A stretch of 64,000 nucleotides of DNA from Sthenelais limicola (GCA_942159475.1 OW804095.1:88363740-88427739); one strand, 5' to 3'; shown: positions 1-12,776, counted from the first letter of the stretch. A program made the numbers and translations. The notes: a model not told the origin generated them from the letters alone.

Positions 1-8
1 ACCCGGGA

Positions 9-9
<1 letters not shown>

Positions 10-84
<75 letters not shown>
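10..84. repeat. (TA)n microsatellite
   Basis: Almost pure alternating A/T, broken once by a TT step. Directly visible. Confidence 0.98.
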
Positions 85-1520
85 CGTGTGTGAGTATAAC
101 CTAACTATTAATGTACATGGAGCCGGAAAGAGTGAAGCCCGGTATGTATAGTGTGTACCTTGTGTCCCACTAGACGGAAGTCTAAAAAAGGACATCACGC
201 ACCGACTAATTAATTCCCATGCATCCAATCACACGCGGGTATTCAGGCTTTATAACGTCACGTTGGGCCAAAGCGTCACGTTTCTATAGCAACAGACGAA
301 TAAAAAGGTCCATCGGCTTGGATCGATCGTGAATAAGCGAATGAAGAATTCATTTGGTAATGGCTTGTTGGATATGATATGTTCGGGATAGGCTACTGAC
401 GTTACACGAAAGAAAAGCCTGGTAAAACAATGTAGTAAAGGATGGCTATAAATGTGCGGTTGCTTTTTACAGCCTTGGGCATTATCACATTTAGACTAAT
501 AAAACTGTCAATATCTTTAATTATATATCCATTCTATAGTAGATACTTGTTCTTTGTTTATAAACGTGTATTGATCGAATTCTGAGGGTACATCTGGGGG
601 TTATTTAACAGTTTTTCGTCTGTCACCCAAATGTATACCTATTACAATTTTACCAAAAAATTAGAATTTTACCAAATTAATCATATTAAATACATATTAA
701 GCGTAAATCTCTATAAACACTTGGGGGAAAGGTCATTTATACCTACACCTATGGTCATAAAGATTGCAGGCATGATATTCATTCGCAAACACAGCTAACT
801 AAGCCATGTTTCCCGAGAGGTTTATAGTGACCTTTGGACACCCTAAGTTTATCGCCGTCGTCGTGCCCTTGGCCATGATCCCGCGATTAAAAATAGAAGG
901 AATAAAACTGACAAGGTTAAGGACCGCATTGGTATCACCTGACCCCGCCAGTGGCGCTTTGTAGTTTGGTGATGAATGAGCGCCTGGGAATGGCGGCTGG
1001 GGCTTCCCATGCACCGTATCTCACCAATCATACATGTATTCCAGCAGCCAGTATCTTCTATCAGTGGGCGGTATTCTCTCCTTTGACAAGTGTATTCCAT
1101 TACCAAGGAATATACAGGATCCGAATAGCACACACACACCTACACACTTCACCCGACACCCCATCCCCGCCGCAGATCAAATGGGAAGTATGCGGATAAG
1201 ACAAAACCGCGAGCGGGACTCACGCCGGTCGTTTCTTCCAAACATGTCTGCCACACGCTGCTATGACACCAAGGTAACGCACACTCTCGCGAGAGGGAGT
1301 CACGTGGGTGAGATTATCCATCATGGCAAGATCATGATAAAAGCGCTGTGATATATCCTCGGGACTTTGGTGAGATTTTTTCAACATCTAGCTATAGTAC
1401 CTTCCGTTGCTGGGTCAAGTGCGTGAGACATAGTTCATAGTATTGTCGGCAGAGGGCCAGAGGGCCTGGCAGGGACAATACTCGAGGCACTAAAATGGTG
1501 CATCTTGACTCGATGCTACA
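85..1520. other. No gene recognised
   Basis: Unique-looking, moderately AT-rich DNA. The short open frames overlap on both strands and resemble no family I know. A 25-bp string at 1356-1380 recurs exactly at 3620-3644, so both places probably carry pieces of one dispersed repeat. Confidence 0.5.
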
Positions 1521-1523
1521 TCA

Positions 1524-1525
<2 letters not shown>

Positions 1526-1573
<48 letters not shown>

Positions 1574-1652
1574 ATATTATTATTATGAATTAAGTGACGC
1601 ATATGTTTTTTGTGCATCTTTCTTCAGAATAATTCCTAGGGGGGGGGGGGGG
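1526..1652. repeat. (TA)n microsatellite and G14 homopolymer
   Basis: Alternating TA runs from 1526 to about 1585. A run of 14 G follows at 1639-1652, a likely site of sequencing or assembly length error. Confidence 0.95.
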
Positions 1653-2039
1653 CGTTATCTACATTATATATATTAGGGTTTTGCCACCGACCTCGCCTCT
1701 ATGGATTGCATGAAAAATAGAAAGTGTAAGTGTATAAAAAGAAGTCAGATAAATACTGTATCCGTTTGTAGATGTGTAGATATATAGAATCTAAACATGT
1801 TACGCCGTAAACATTATTGTTGTTGTAAATATTTCTCCTCAGATATGGGGAAGTTATACCATTTGTGTCTAGACCAGCTGCTCTCCAATGAGCTGATCGT
1901 GGATTAACAGAAACGGATTGAGGATTTGAGATCTTATAAGATCCTAAATATATAAATGGTCTTTCTCCATAGTTCTAGGGAAAGTAATCCGCCTTTAATA
2001 TAAGTCATTGTTATGAAGATAATTTGAGGGATGATTGCA

Positions 2040-2735
2040 AATATTCTAGCTGCCAAATCGTGCATCAAATCTTGTATGTGTGTGTCTGTGTACGATTTGT
2101 CGTAGGCTCATATATTAATGCTCACGACTAGGCTAATCGGGAGCAGTGCCACGTCAATCCAAAATATGGATTGACGTGGGCAACGCCCATGGTCTCACTG
2201 GCTGCACCCCAGATTACACCTTTAACAAGTCTTTTGCTTATAACCCTGAAAGTAATGCACTGCCATCTAATAAAGTTTTTTTGTTGTTGTTTATTTATTC
2301 ACGACCATACATGTTTCGGAGATGGGTTGTCTCCTTCTTCAGTGGTAAAGAAATAAATCAATGATCGAAAAAAATCAATAAAAGATACTTACATAAAAAA
2401 AACCGCACAATTGTCATCTCCATGGAGAATTTAGAATTATCCAGATCTGTTCAGATCTCGCAAGACTACAACCCTTTATCTTACATAATGTCTATCATTA
2501 TCACATATTTGGATTTACCAATAACTAGCAAACCAAATCGTGGCCAGATTATTTCATGAAATTCTGAGTGTGTGTGCACATTTCCCACGATCTCAGGTTT
2601 TCACTCCATTTTGCCTGAAATCCTGAGTGTGTGTGCAGTAAAAATCGACACGATTTAAACAAAATTCCACCCTAGATCAGTTGTGAACACCAACATCGTG
2701 AGAACATCTGAAATCGTGACTGTGTGTGTCGGCCT
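2040..2735 (+). mobile_element. MITE-like dispersed repeat, right end defined
   Basis: The right end at 2711-2734 is the reverse complement of the terminus of the repeat at 13904-13927 (shared core CACACAGTCANGATTT). Two more end-like strings of the same type sit at about 2558-2580 and 2616-2638. An internal block at 2135-2276 matches 14030-14172 in reverse orientation at roughly three quarters identity. The left end is not sharp. It is non-coding; the 72-codon frame at 2146-2364 is inside the repeat and looks accidental. Confidence 0.6.
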
Positions 2736-4520
2736 TTACCTTGTCCATGTTATAAGATAAGGGGAATGAACTCCTATACGATCTGATTATACTTTAGCTT
2801 TCATTTAAATCTCTTGAGTCCTAGAGCTACAAGACGTTGAATTCTGTGTTTGCTCTGGGTGCACGTATACCATTTCATAACGCAGGTATAATAACAAGAC
2901 CCTAAATCGCTCTTGGCAGTCTTGCATTAAATGCATAGAGGATAGATAGACTTGCTTCCCAAATGGTCGGAATAATAGGACTAGAGGGTTTATGTTGGTC
3001 ATTGCGGGAGGAGGGGGGGGGGAGCGTATAGCAGTGAAGGGAGTCTCTCACATGGCGCAACCTAGCATCAATAGATTGTGATAGGGCCTGTACACAGCCT
3101 GCTCTCAAGCAAGAGAACATCAGCCTTTGATAGGGAAAGGAACGCGTGATATGCATTCTTGTGGCTGCTTTCATGTGAACGAGTAAATGAGTATTGCCAC
3201 CCTGTCAGTGGGAGTTTCCTCCAACTATCTTCATTCTCCGCATACCGTAAGTAATCATATTCCCCTCCCTTTGTATTTTTATCCATAGAACGCTGGTTAG
3301 AATATTGAGAACATTAATACCCAGCTACAATGGAGATCACTGAACTTCGCCGCGCCCAACATCATCAGTGCTTAAATACTTTAATTATAATTAGACATCC
3401 ATGTTTGGGGTGGCTTGGATCATTTGGAGTGGCTTGGATCACGAAAAGAAAACTCTTTTATTGCTATTATGAGCTATGTGTCTAAATTTATCAGTATTCT
3501 GCTGCTATCATATGTTTATACAAGAATATAAAGTCGAATCGGTCGAGAGAGAAAAAGGCTGCCTGTGCGTGATAGTATTAAGTAAAGTCACCTCAGTTGA
3601 TATTTCGGCGAGTCATTGGTCCTCGGGACTTTGGTGAGATTTTTACAATGGCCTGTATCAAAGGCAACTGGATCAAATTCTGGTAAAAAAGATGGGTTTG
3701 GAAAAGAACGAAACAAAAAATTAAAATATGACCGATGTTAGTTGAGACAGCTTTCAACTGCTCCTCCTACTATGGACAACATTTCAAATTGAGAAAGTTA
3801 TTATGCGCCACTCTCTGGGGAGGGCCGAAATTATGAACGTAGACGCCGAATGGCAAGGAAAACAATTCAATCATTTGGAGAAAGACAAATGATCAAAGTT
3901 GAGTGAAAGGCAGATAGGGATCCATCACATCAGAGAACTGTTTGTTTTGTTTGTTATCAGTTGAGCAGGGAGTAAGTCCAATACTGTCTCGAGGCAAGTC
4001 AGATCAATACAAAACCCTGTTGGGAGATATCTGCCTGAGAGCACGAGGGTGTCTGTAAAGTGAGCCCGGTCATACATAATATTCATCTTGATTGTTGACC
4101 ACTTTCGGGATGGATACTATGGCTTGTCAGGTCCTAGACTGGCTGCTGTTGTGGACAGGAGCGCCATATGCCAACATTGCCTCTTGATAAAGACCCCAGA
4201 AATTCTTATCGGGACTGAATGGGTATTGGCGTATCAGGGTGTTCTGACATTTCAGAAATTAGGGACGCGACAATAGTCACTGGTAATCGATCAATGTCAT
4301 CTGCAAGGCACCTTTGGGCCGGCCAAACGTTCTATCGCTTACTATGAATTAGATCATGAAATGTGTTTTAAAGTGTATCATTTCCGGTCACTTCTTGTGA
4401 TATTTTCCATATTGCTTCATACCATATTTAGCCTGTCTATTCATCATATTACTTACAAACTTATGGATCACTATGGAGAGACGATTTAGAAAAACGTATA
4501 TGGAATATTAGTATTTGCAT
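2736..4520. other. No gene recognised
   Basis: Contains the second copy of the 25-bp string (3620-3644). About 3480-3550 resembles 33100-33230 (both end in a TCGAATCGGTCGAGAG-like string). I see no coding signal that I would defend. Confidence 0.45.
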
Positions 4521-4666
4521 ATAAATACACAAAATTGACTCCTGGCCGAGTAAGAGGATCTCCCGCGGGAGTAGCAATTTCGTAAAGGTGCGTAGCACCA
4601 GACAAAATTGTGTAGCCCAAGGGAGATATCCACCTCTTACACTGCCAGAAGTCAATTTTGTATTTA
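4521..4666. mobile_element. Foldback MITE
   Basis: The left arm (4521-4567) and the reverse complement of the right arm (about 4621-4666) match over about 43 bp with a few substitutions and small gaps, and weaker complementarity continues inward. The whole 146 bp could fold into one long hairpin. This is the usual form of a non-autonomous foldback or MITE copy. It has no coding capacity. Confidence 0.75.
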
Positions 4667-4869
4667 GTATACCTCCCCCGATGTTCTTGGTGAAAAAATA
4701 GTGAAAATTCAATGGAAATTAGGGTCGGACAACAAGCTCTGTTCACCACATTGTTTTGTTTACTTTTCTGACAGTTTCACACTTCCGGTCCCCATCACTG
4801 ATTTCGGGTCTATTTTTCTATTTAAATACGCAATAAATTCGCAATTTCACAGTTGCTTATCATTATAAT

Positions 4870-4965
4870 TGTAGTGAACCGCAGATTTGTGGGCTTGAGT
4901 CGAAAGTTTTGTGAAAGGAATAAACAAACGATAAATTTGTTTGACCAATTTTATTGACCCCAAAA
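4870..4965 (-). repeat. LTR 3'-end-like repeat
   Basis: On the minus strand this reads AATAAA, about 80 bp, then an end in CACTACA. The same arrangement with similar sequence occurs at 55830-55925, and the LTR at 49548-49931 ends the same way. I infer the R-U5 end of an LTR family. No partner LTR or internal region is nearby. Confidence 0.4.
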
Positions 4966-6135
4966 CTTAATCCACAGTGCGGCCCAAGTCTGTTGTGTTA
5001 AGCGACTGCGGGATCCTATGATTCTTTGAGACAGCCTCCGTTCATCTGGTCACATGACAGTGCATCCACAAGTCTGGGAATGAACTGATTTTGTTCAAGT
5101 TTGAACTATTAATCATATGTAATATTAATTCCATATCATAAAATGTATTTATCATGGACATCAAAAACATTTCCACAACATTTATTGCCTAAGAACAATA
5201 GTAATTCTTAGATTTTACCCATTATTTAGTTTTCCTCCACTGGCAGGCAGTGGGCCAGGTCGTGGGGGACTCCAGCCCTTGACAACAATAGCAACCAAGC
5301 CTAAAATCTCCAACTTTCCCCCTTGATTTCTTAAATTATACACAATTGTCGGGAAAATGGAACAAGTGACTACTATGTATGAACAATACTTGATATATCC
5401 ATGTAAGATCATAGCATTTTGACCCGTTTATGTAATATTTCAAAGGGGTTGAAAACAGGTATTTTAGCGTTAGCGCCTACGGGACACAGCTGTTGTATTC
5501 ACCCGAGCGCTTGCCGCCGATCATAGCGCCACCTGTAAATACCCGGATTCTCATCTCAAAGAATGATGGAGATGTAGACTTTTCCTACCGCCCGTGAAAG
5601 GGTGGCGACTTTGAGATGATCATGTGTCGCCTCCTGGCGGGACCTCCTGGCGGGACTGGCCGCCTCCTGGCGGGACTGGCAGGAGACCGATATTTGTGTT
5701 TGAAACTGGTAGAAATGGTCACTGCTGCCGCTAGGTTGGATGGTACAGCAGTGTCACCGTGCTGTAAATGGGGAGACCCACTACACTGCCCCCTCACTAG
5801 TTGGAGTGGATAAGGTCCCGAGAACTAGTTACGTAGTGTCTGCCTAGACATCGTGGAGATCAGTTTCTGCCCAAGACTGTGCGACAGGGTTTTTTAATTT
5901 TCAATGCTCCTGTTACATGAATATGAGGATGACGCCTTCACTTCGCCCTTGGGTTGTGGCCTAATTTTGCCTAAAAAGGCACACAGATAAGCCTATCCGG
6001 CCCGACAGAGTCGAGGACATACACCACAAACTTGTATTGTTAAAAGTAAGGCTATTTGCATACACCAGACCTACGGGTAAAAACTTTTCAACCCGTAAGG
6101 TCACTGATAGCCTGCCGTCCCGGCATTAAAGCATT
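4966..6135. other. Unassigned stretch with a short tandem repeat
   Basis: About 5629-5690 holds three close repeats of a CTCCTGGCGGGAC unit. No gene is recognised; the opposing small frames at 5585-5813 are produced by this GC-rich repeat. Confidence 0.5.
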
Positions 6136-6700
6136 CTAGGACTTTTGACATGTAATCGCATCATCGAAGATGTCCATGTCGTGAGGTGGCACCACAGTGT
6201 CCCTGTCAGCATCGCCGAACATTTCGGCATCGCCATCCAAGTGCAGCAGCTGGTCCTCTGTGGCCTGGTCTACCGAATCCTTGTTCAGCGAATGGTACCA
6301 CACCACTAACTCCCAAAGAAGCTGAGTTGTTAGCCGCCCCTGGGCTTTCAACTACAGAGCTTTCACCCTCACCACCTTGTGCTGTATCAGCCACAGTTGA
6401 TGACTTTGTAGGAGAGCTTTCCAGTGAGGCGCGCTTAAAGGGCAAGCTCTTCCTCGAAGAAGAGGTTCCAGGTCTTGTTGTGACCTCAGAGCGCTCTCTC
6501 ACACAACCTCCTGAGCCCCTGCCCAGGTGAAACGCATTAGCCACTACGAGTGGCTCTTCACAACTTTCTCGTGGAGATGGCCCCATCTGCCCCACAGTAG
6601 CGGCAGTGATCAGAGCCTGGGCCCTTCACATAGTCGGCCCCCATACGGGCGCCGACAACAGTGATCGCATACTCGCATTGGAACGCAGGTTTCGCGGCCT
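6136..6700 (-). pseudogene. Degenerate Ser-rich frame, unidentified
   Basis: Two minus-strand frames abut and look like one former protein split by a frameshift near 6330: a basic, Ser/Thr-rich part (about 6595-6330) followed by an acidic part (about 6330-6136) that ends in a normal stop. A C-x2-CG motif appears upstream at about 6620-6640, also shifted in frame. The composition resembles the low-complexity N-terminal part of a retroelement ORF1, and a LINE tail lies just downstream on the other strand. The family is not identified and the link to the LINE is only positional. Confidence 0.25.
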
Positions 6701-6854
6701 CCAACGGTGTCATGAGTTTAACAGATGTGTTCATGCATTGCAGTCTTCAAATTCGATACATAATATACGTTTGAGTCAGTCGAAAAAGGCGGCAGTGGAT
6801 CAACAACCGGAAGCATTCTGCCGCCATGACAGTTTTAATGCTATGGATTCATAC

Positions 6855-7237
6855 GGAAGAAATACACACAGAATCGAAGATTCCTACCTTACAAACAAGG
6901 AGGGAAATGCACATTTTAGAAAGGGCGTTTATGCGAACGAGGGTAGATGAAAATATTGACACCAGAAAAGTACGTCCGCATGGACTATCTAGTGAAAAAA
7001 AACTTATATATTATTTCCTCCCCCCAGGAATGAAATTTTCAAGAAATCGTTTTTTATAGTATGCCTGAGCTTTGGAATAAGCTTGATTCTAAGTTTCAAA
7101 TGATGCCATCAAGAAAGGAATTAAAGAAAAAAAGTTACTTAAAGAACAAATACCATTTTGAATTCGATCCATTCTTAACAAAAAAAGAGGATAAGGTCCT
7201 GAATCGTGAATCATTGCAAGGGGAAATTCAAGTATAG
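6855..7237 (+). pseudogene. LINE reverse transcriptase, C-terminal remnant
   Basis: This is the end of a non-LTR retrotransposon polyprotein. The frame ending at TAG 7235-7237 holds the typical tail: an FKKSFFYS segment, then ELWNKL, then a basic stretch. The part just before it (about 6880-7020, with a RAFMRTR segment) is in another frame, so one frameshift near 7025 separates them. The same domain, clearly the same family, is on the minus strand at 37868-38134. The RT catalytic core and endonuclease are absent, as expected for a 5'-truncated LINE copy. I cannot place the clade. Confidence 0.6.
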
Positions 7238-8430
7238 GGGGACGGAAACTGGGAATCATAGAACCCAGGAAAAGTGAAAATCAATATAACGATAACGATA
7301 TACATGGGGAGGGGGTGAATTGAAACTTTTTAGTCGGAGTGGGTAATGATTTATTGTTGTATAAAAATGTACAATAATACAAGAGACTTGAGTTAAAGAG
7401 TGGTGGAGTAGGGATTTACACAAGTAAGTTTCGTAGTGTTTTATTATTATGGTTCACTAATTAAATGTGGCAATGTTCCTTGGAGAACATTAAAAAATCT
7501 CCATAATTATGGGTATTACTTCATACGATCATCCAAACTGTAAATTAATGATATTTCTAAGGGTTATAACTTGTAGTTAATACTCCATACTATTGATATT
7601 GTCAATTTATTATCTTGAATGATCCAGACAAGAAATTGTTTAAATCACTAGCGAAGAAAACTCTGATATGGTCAGACCAACACTTCATTGAATAGCGTAC
7701 TCATTGTCCATTTGACTTAATCAGGCACTAAGCCTTATGACAAATCATGGTAACAATACTGAGGTAAATTTCTACATAAGATCTAATGCGCCTTTACAAA
7801 AACTTCAACAACAGTAAAATCCTATTTAATTGATTATAACAGTGAGCTCCTTTCGTCAATGACAACTGGAGTATTGTGGACTGTTAGGAGAACATGTAAA
7901 AAAAAAAACAGGAAACGTGTGATCCTCCCTTTGCTGGAGATATGCTTCCTGAAAGCAACAAGTCGAAAATAAATGTATCTTAATCTTAATCTTAATGATA
8001 GACCGATGTACGAGAGGTTCAAATCAGGAAACTCATAACATAAAGTAAGGTTATACTTGATACAGAATACCATTTTAAGCAGTTCAGCTTAAAACATATA
8101 CTTATATAATGTAAATGAATTTAAAATTAATTCAAAATATAATAGTGTTGTATAATAAATGCTCACAGATGAAGCAAGTCAAGTTATCAACAAGACAAGA
8201 AGATACCAAGACAAAACGTAATACTTATTAATACCACTATCGGATTATACTGACAATTGACGCTGTAATTGACGCTGATCTATACTATAAAACAATTTAT
8301 TTAATGTCATCTGGAAAACCTAGCTTTAGAGGATGCTTTACCCTGTCTTGATGCGATAAATTAGGTACGGGATTGTAACATCGTCTATGTATGAAATGTA
8401 TTGGAATAAAAATGTATAAAATAAAATTAA
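7238..8430. other. No gene; possible LINE 3' UTR
   Basis: AT-rich. AATAAA followed by a short repeated CTTAAT at about 7970-7996 looks like the microsatellite tail of a LINE 3' end. If so, 7238-7996 is the untranslated end of the LINE remnant just upstream. Nothing else is seen. Confidence 0.35.
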
Positions 8431-9191
8431 TTAAATATTAATTAATATTTTCACCAAATAAAAGGTGTTATGATCCTTATGTCGAGGACTATCATGTACA
8501 AAGTGGACATAACTGTCACTTGGCTTGAGAAACAGAAGGTCATCCGGGCTAGCAGGCACAGCAGAGAAATGTAGCTGTAGTAAGCTATATAAGCAGTAGT
8601 GAGAGTCCGCGACTTTAGCCACAGGAATTCTCAACACCCTTTCTCTGTGCCTCAAAGTCTTGGTAGAGGCCACATTAACCACCAAGCCATCAGACGACCA
8701 AGATATATCACGACGACACAGGAGGTGATCAGCATTGGGGCCGCCAGGTAAGTAGTTGCATTTCCTCAGGAGGGTTCTGAATCCGAAGAGGACCGCCGTC
8801 CAACAGACTATGCTCAGTGAATCCTTAGGCATAACACTGTAAATGTCCTTTAAATTCTGAATGCTCAATCCGATTTTTGGAGCTGATACACAACCAAGAG
8901 TATTCTTCAGGCCAGAGAGCACAATTTTAGTGACAAAGTAAGAGCGGAAGTCGATATCATGACCATGGTACTTGTGGAGCATATTTATAGCAGAGAGATA
9001 ATTGTTGATTGTCACATATTTCTTGGACTCACCCAGGTGTACCAAAAATCTAAGGACTGTCAGTACATCAGCTGGCAGAGGTTCCACCCCCATAGTATAA
9101 CAAAAAGTGATGAAGGACTTCCATTGGGAGTTGAGAGAGTGTTAACAGACCAAGCTCTGGACATGACCGAAGACAGCTTGGCGTCCAACAT
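8431..9191 (-). pseudogene. DIRS tyrosine recombinase, 3'-truncated
   Basis: A YR-family recombinase would insert the circular cDNA of the element. The natural start is the ATG at 9191, which overlaps the RNase H frame; the DIRS copy 2 protein begins the same way (MLD). Two extra bases in a CT run near 9137 shift the frame, so only the part from about 9135 to 8431 is open. The N-terminal SAM-like core-binding part is complete. The first catalytic Arg is in the segment LLRKCNYLP. The frame stops at 8431 before the H-x2-R box and the nucleophilic Tyr, which are missing from the genome here. This copy cannot make an active enzyme. Confidence 0.85.
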
Positions 9192-11433
9192 CGATATTTG
9201 CTCTGCAACATAAGGAGAAGTTGGTTAACTCACTCAATGAATTAGTATGGTGGATCCGAGACAAAAAATCAGCAGTGATGTTCTCGGTACCAGGTAGGTA
9301 GTGCATAGCGATGTACACATTATAAGCAACACATATCCAGAATATTTCACGGATAACCACCATACAAGATTTATTGGAGCTAACACCTTTGGACAACATG
9401 AACACCACTTGGGTGTTATCTGTGTACCCGTGAAGGAGCTCTCCCTTGTACATGGGAGCGAAGCGAAGGAGAGCTTGCCACACAGCGATAAGTTCCAGTA
9501 AATTGATGTGACTGTCAGTAGCTTCCACCAACGGGACATACATGTTGGCCCAGTGGCAGTGAAGCGGGTCTAACAGACTCAGACCCCTTGGGAGGAGATC
9601 ACAGTAAAAAAATCCGGCAACCCAGTCAGCACCACTGACAGCACCATAGCCATTAAGGCTCGCATCCGTGACAAATCAGGGATCCAGATTACCTTTGGAC
9701 ATGATGACAGTTTCCATGCCATTGAAGCGAGTCAGACACCGCTCCCACCATGACAAGTCGAGTCTGAAGTCGTCAGTCAGTTGAATCCTGGGGTTTTCTT
9801 GTCTAAGGCCCCTGAGAAGATCTATGATCCTATGGGTGAAAGTGCGAGCCCCCTTAACCACCTTGGCACAGTGGCATAGAAGACCGCAGAGTCGCTGTAT
9901 TTGACGCTTTGAGGCTTTCTTCCTGTCCTTGAAGAACAGAAGTTCAGATCTCACCTTCTCCATTTTGGCTGTGGGGAGAGATAAGGTCATATCAATTGAG
10001 TTAAACAGGAGACCAAGATATTTAATGCTGGTTGCCGGGGACACACACTTCTTCCAACTCACTTTAAAACCCAGTGCACCTAGTAGATTGATGAGAGCAG
10101 ACTGGGCAATCTGGCATTGGGAGAAGTCATCACCAAACACGATGAGGTCATCAAGGTACACAGCCAGTCTGTCAAACCCTCTCCTCACCATGCACCTGAG
10201 GACAAAGTTAGTCACCTGAGTAAACACAAACGGGGCGCATCGGATACCAAAGCTCAGCCGAGTATCAAAAAGAGGTACCTTCGTTCCCTCAAAGTTCCAC
10301 GAAATACTCTGGCGAGTCCAGTCTATAGGATTAATATTGATTGAGCGGTATGCCGCAGCAATGTCAACCGATGCCATATAGGACCCCTTTGTCATTAATG
10401 CAGAGACTTCATCAATTGACGTGTAGGAGAATTTCATTGCAGTCTGATCCATAAAGTTGTTGATGGAAAGGCCTATTGGCCGCTTACAGTCCGTTATAGG
10501 TCGGAAAGTGCCATCACCCTTGGGGATTGCACCAAGGGCGTGGACACAATTGGGAACACAGTCAGCATAGATAAATTTCCCTTCACTCATCTCCTGTTTA
10601 ATCAATTCAGAGACAAATTCATGAGCTTCATTCTGCTGCACCGAAGCATAATTGTCACAAAAATAGGGGGGAACAATAGCATCATCATCAACAATATTAA
10701 ACCCCTGTGAAATACCTTGCAATAAGTAGTCTCTCAACCAGATATCACTTTCGTGCCTCAACTCATGAACCCATACAGAGTAATTCATTTGTGACGACAA
10801 GCCACCAATAGAGTGAGAATCATTCACACGTACCCAAACAGAAGCATCATTAATACAATCACAATGTGTAATATCAACATAGCCACGGTGGGGAATAGTA
10901 TCAGTGTGGAACATAACATCAGTACAATCATTAGAAATGGTACAGGTACATAGTTCAACATCATCGACAAACCCAGAATTAGTTACATTATCAATTACTG
11001 CATCCTCTGGGGACGAGCAAGCATCAATAGGTTCAACATAGTTATCTACAGAGGTGACATCAGTCAAAACGTAAGAAACCGGAACACATGAGTTATTGAC
11101 ATGACTAAGTTCAATGGGGAGCGGAGTGTCACACACAAAATACAGGTCAATTTCAGAGGAATAATCACTTTCACAGTCTATTGAATCGACATCGGGTAAC
11201 AGAACAAGACAATCATCATACAAGTCTATACCAGAGGTGGAAGTAGATCCCAGTCCATCCGCAGGGGGTAAGCTAGGAGAAGAACTGTTGTTGTTGTCAT
11301 TGTTTCCCTTGGAAGGTGAGGGATGGGTGCCGCCATGTAGGATGACGTCATTACAAATAGTCTCATGTGAGACCATGTCCAAAGTCTCCTGTGAGCTCTC
11401 GGGAGGCACGAGAAAACAACATTGGCGGCCCAT
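9142..11433 (-). pseudogene. DIRS reverse transcriptase-RNase H
   Basis: One frame of 763 codons starts at the ATG at 11433, with a single internal TGA at 9676-9678. Residues 1 to about 220 are acidic, Ser/Asp-rich and unassigned. The RT core follows: first catalytic Asp at about residue 357 (MASVDIAAAY) and the YLDD box at residues 426-429 (AVYLDDLIVFG). After the TGA the same frame continues straight into RNase H: TDASLNGYGA carries the first Asp, LLELIAVWQ the Glu and YTDNTQ the next Asp. The lack of any other damage on either side of the TGA points to one recent point mutation; programmed readthrough is the alternative. Domain content is certain, functionality is not. Confidence 0.92.
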
Positions 11434-11466
11434 CTCACATAGTCACTCCTTCTTGCTAGTTGTAGG

Positions 11467-12568
11467 TCAAGAAATAGCACGATGATTTTTCCTGCAATTC
11501 CGACAGACGTGGTCTCGGCCACAGTTGCCCTGGCAGGAACCATAGTTCCAATGGTAGCATAAGTCGGATGGGAAATCATCGGGAACTTGCAGTTTGTTGC
11601 CCCTTCTCCTGCCACGGCCACGCCGGCCACCACGGGATGAGTCATCAGAAGAACCAGGGTGAGATCGCATATTAGCGGCATGAAGATTGCAAGCGACACC
11701 CATTGGATCGGCAGCGATAAACACTTCACTCTCTCCAGGAGACCAGGGCCGAGTCGTTGAAGGCATTGTGTTGCGCATGAAGGGAGGTGAAACACATATG
11801 CTCAATATATGATGAGATGTCAACCCCCGAACCATAGAGCTCTTTCAAAACTCTCACCTGACCATACCATAAATCTTCCTTGGAAAGCTTAGTATGGTCC
11901 AACGACCGTAGAGGAACACCTTTTGCAATATATTGGCAGTAATACTCAGGACGGAGGATAATACCTTTTGATTTCATAGCTGCTTGAGGATCAATGGCGT
12001 GGGACAGCTGGGAAAGTAGGGGTGAGAACTCACTACTAGCTGGAGCAGACGTGGTAGGTTGCCTAGCAACAACCCCAGCCAACAAGGCCGCGGTAGATGG
12101 GCTGACAGCGGTGACAGTTGGATTGTGATTGCTGACAGTAGTGGATACAGTAGAGACTGGATTAGTGACAGAGGTGGTAACAATAGGCGTTGAGATAGTG
12201 ACAGGCGTTGTGACAATGGTGCCCGGTGCATTTTGCTTGATACTAAAGTCTTTAAAACTCCTCAACAAATCATCTATCTGAGACTGCTGGCGAACATTTA
12301 AATCAATTAATGCCCTGATATCCGACCTAGTGGTGTCAGTGGACCCCGGCTCTACTTTAATTGCTGTACCTTTCATGTTGAGAATGCCACCGGCCGCCGA
12401 CGCCATTTCTTCGTCGTCACTATCAATATCAGGTAAGTAGAGCTGCCAGTCAGTAACTGGGTCGACACCTAATTCCCTACACTTCCTATGAGCAGAATTC
12501 CTATATTTGCACACTGTAGCTCCACAGGGGCGAACATGAGTACGGTTACAGCCCACACAGTTAGGCAT
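11467..12568 (-). pseudogene. DIRS Gag-like ORF1
   Basis: This is the structural, RNA-binding protein of the element. I choose the ATG at 12568; the frame is open to 12592 but only through a GTG. The N-terminus carries a Cys/His cluster (C4, C7, H11, C15, C20, H27, C30). Then come an acidic segment, a short helical stretch and a long Thr/Val/Ser-rich linker. The first frame ends at 11726. The natural continuation is in the next frame (about 11740-11467), holding a basic Arg/Gly run and a second zinc motif, C-x8-C-x3-C-x3-H-x-C-x2-C. So one frameshift near 11740 splits ORF1, and a TGA at 11467 ends it early. The same zinc motif is recognisable in DIRS copy 2. Confidence 0.8.
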
Positions 12569-12776
12569 TATAGAGTTAATAACTTCACTCACTCAGAAAA
12601 AGTTCCTAGGTGCAGGTGTGTACGGAACGGCGGTCAGCAGCAGACTGACCACTGTAAGAGGCAGAGTGAGGGTTAGACAAAACTGACCACAAGGTGGCGA
12701 CACATCACATTAACATTTATACCCACATAGGCAGTCGCCCTATATGTTACTATATATATATATTAAACCATAGAAA

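Larger units (their letters stand above)
8431..12592 (-). mobile_element. DIRS-type retrotransposon, copy 1
   Basis: The order on the minus strand is Gag-like ORF1, a fused reverse transcriptase-RNase H, then an overlapping tyrosine recombinase. That layout and the RT sequence identify the DIRS order, which integrates through the recombinase instead of a DDE integrase. No integrase or aspartic protease is present. The copy is fairly young: the frames hold only a handful of lesions. It is broken at 8431, within the recombinase, so the terminal repeats on that side are gone. A decayed relative lies at 18554-21453 on the other strand. Confidence 0.92.

Noticed and set aside
6186..6530. 114-codon plus-strand frame, Pro/Ser-rich
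   Set aside because: It is the complement of the minus-strand degenerate frames, which show a better continuous composition and a natural stop.
11226..11795. 189-codon minus-strand frame overlapping DIRS ORF1 and RT
   Set aside because: It overlaps two recognisable genes in another frame and has no motif; a shadow frame.
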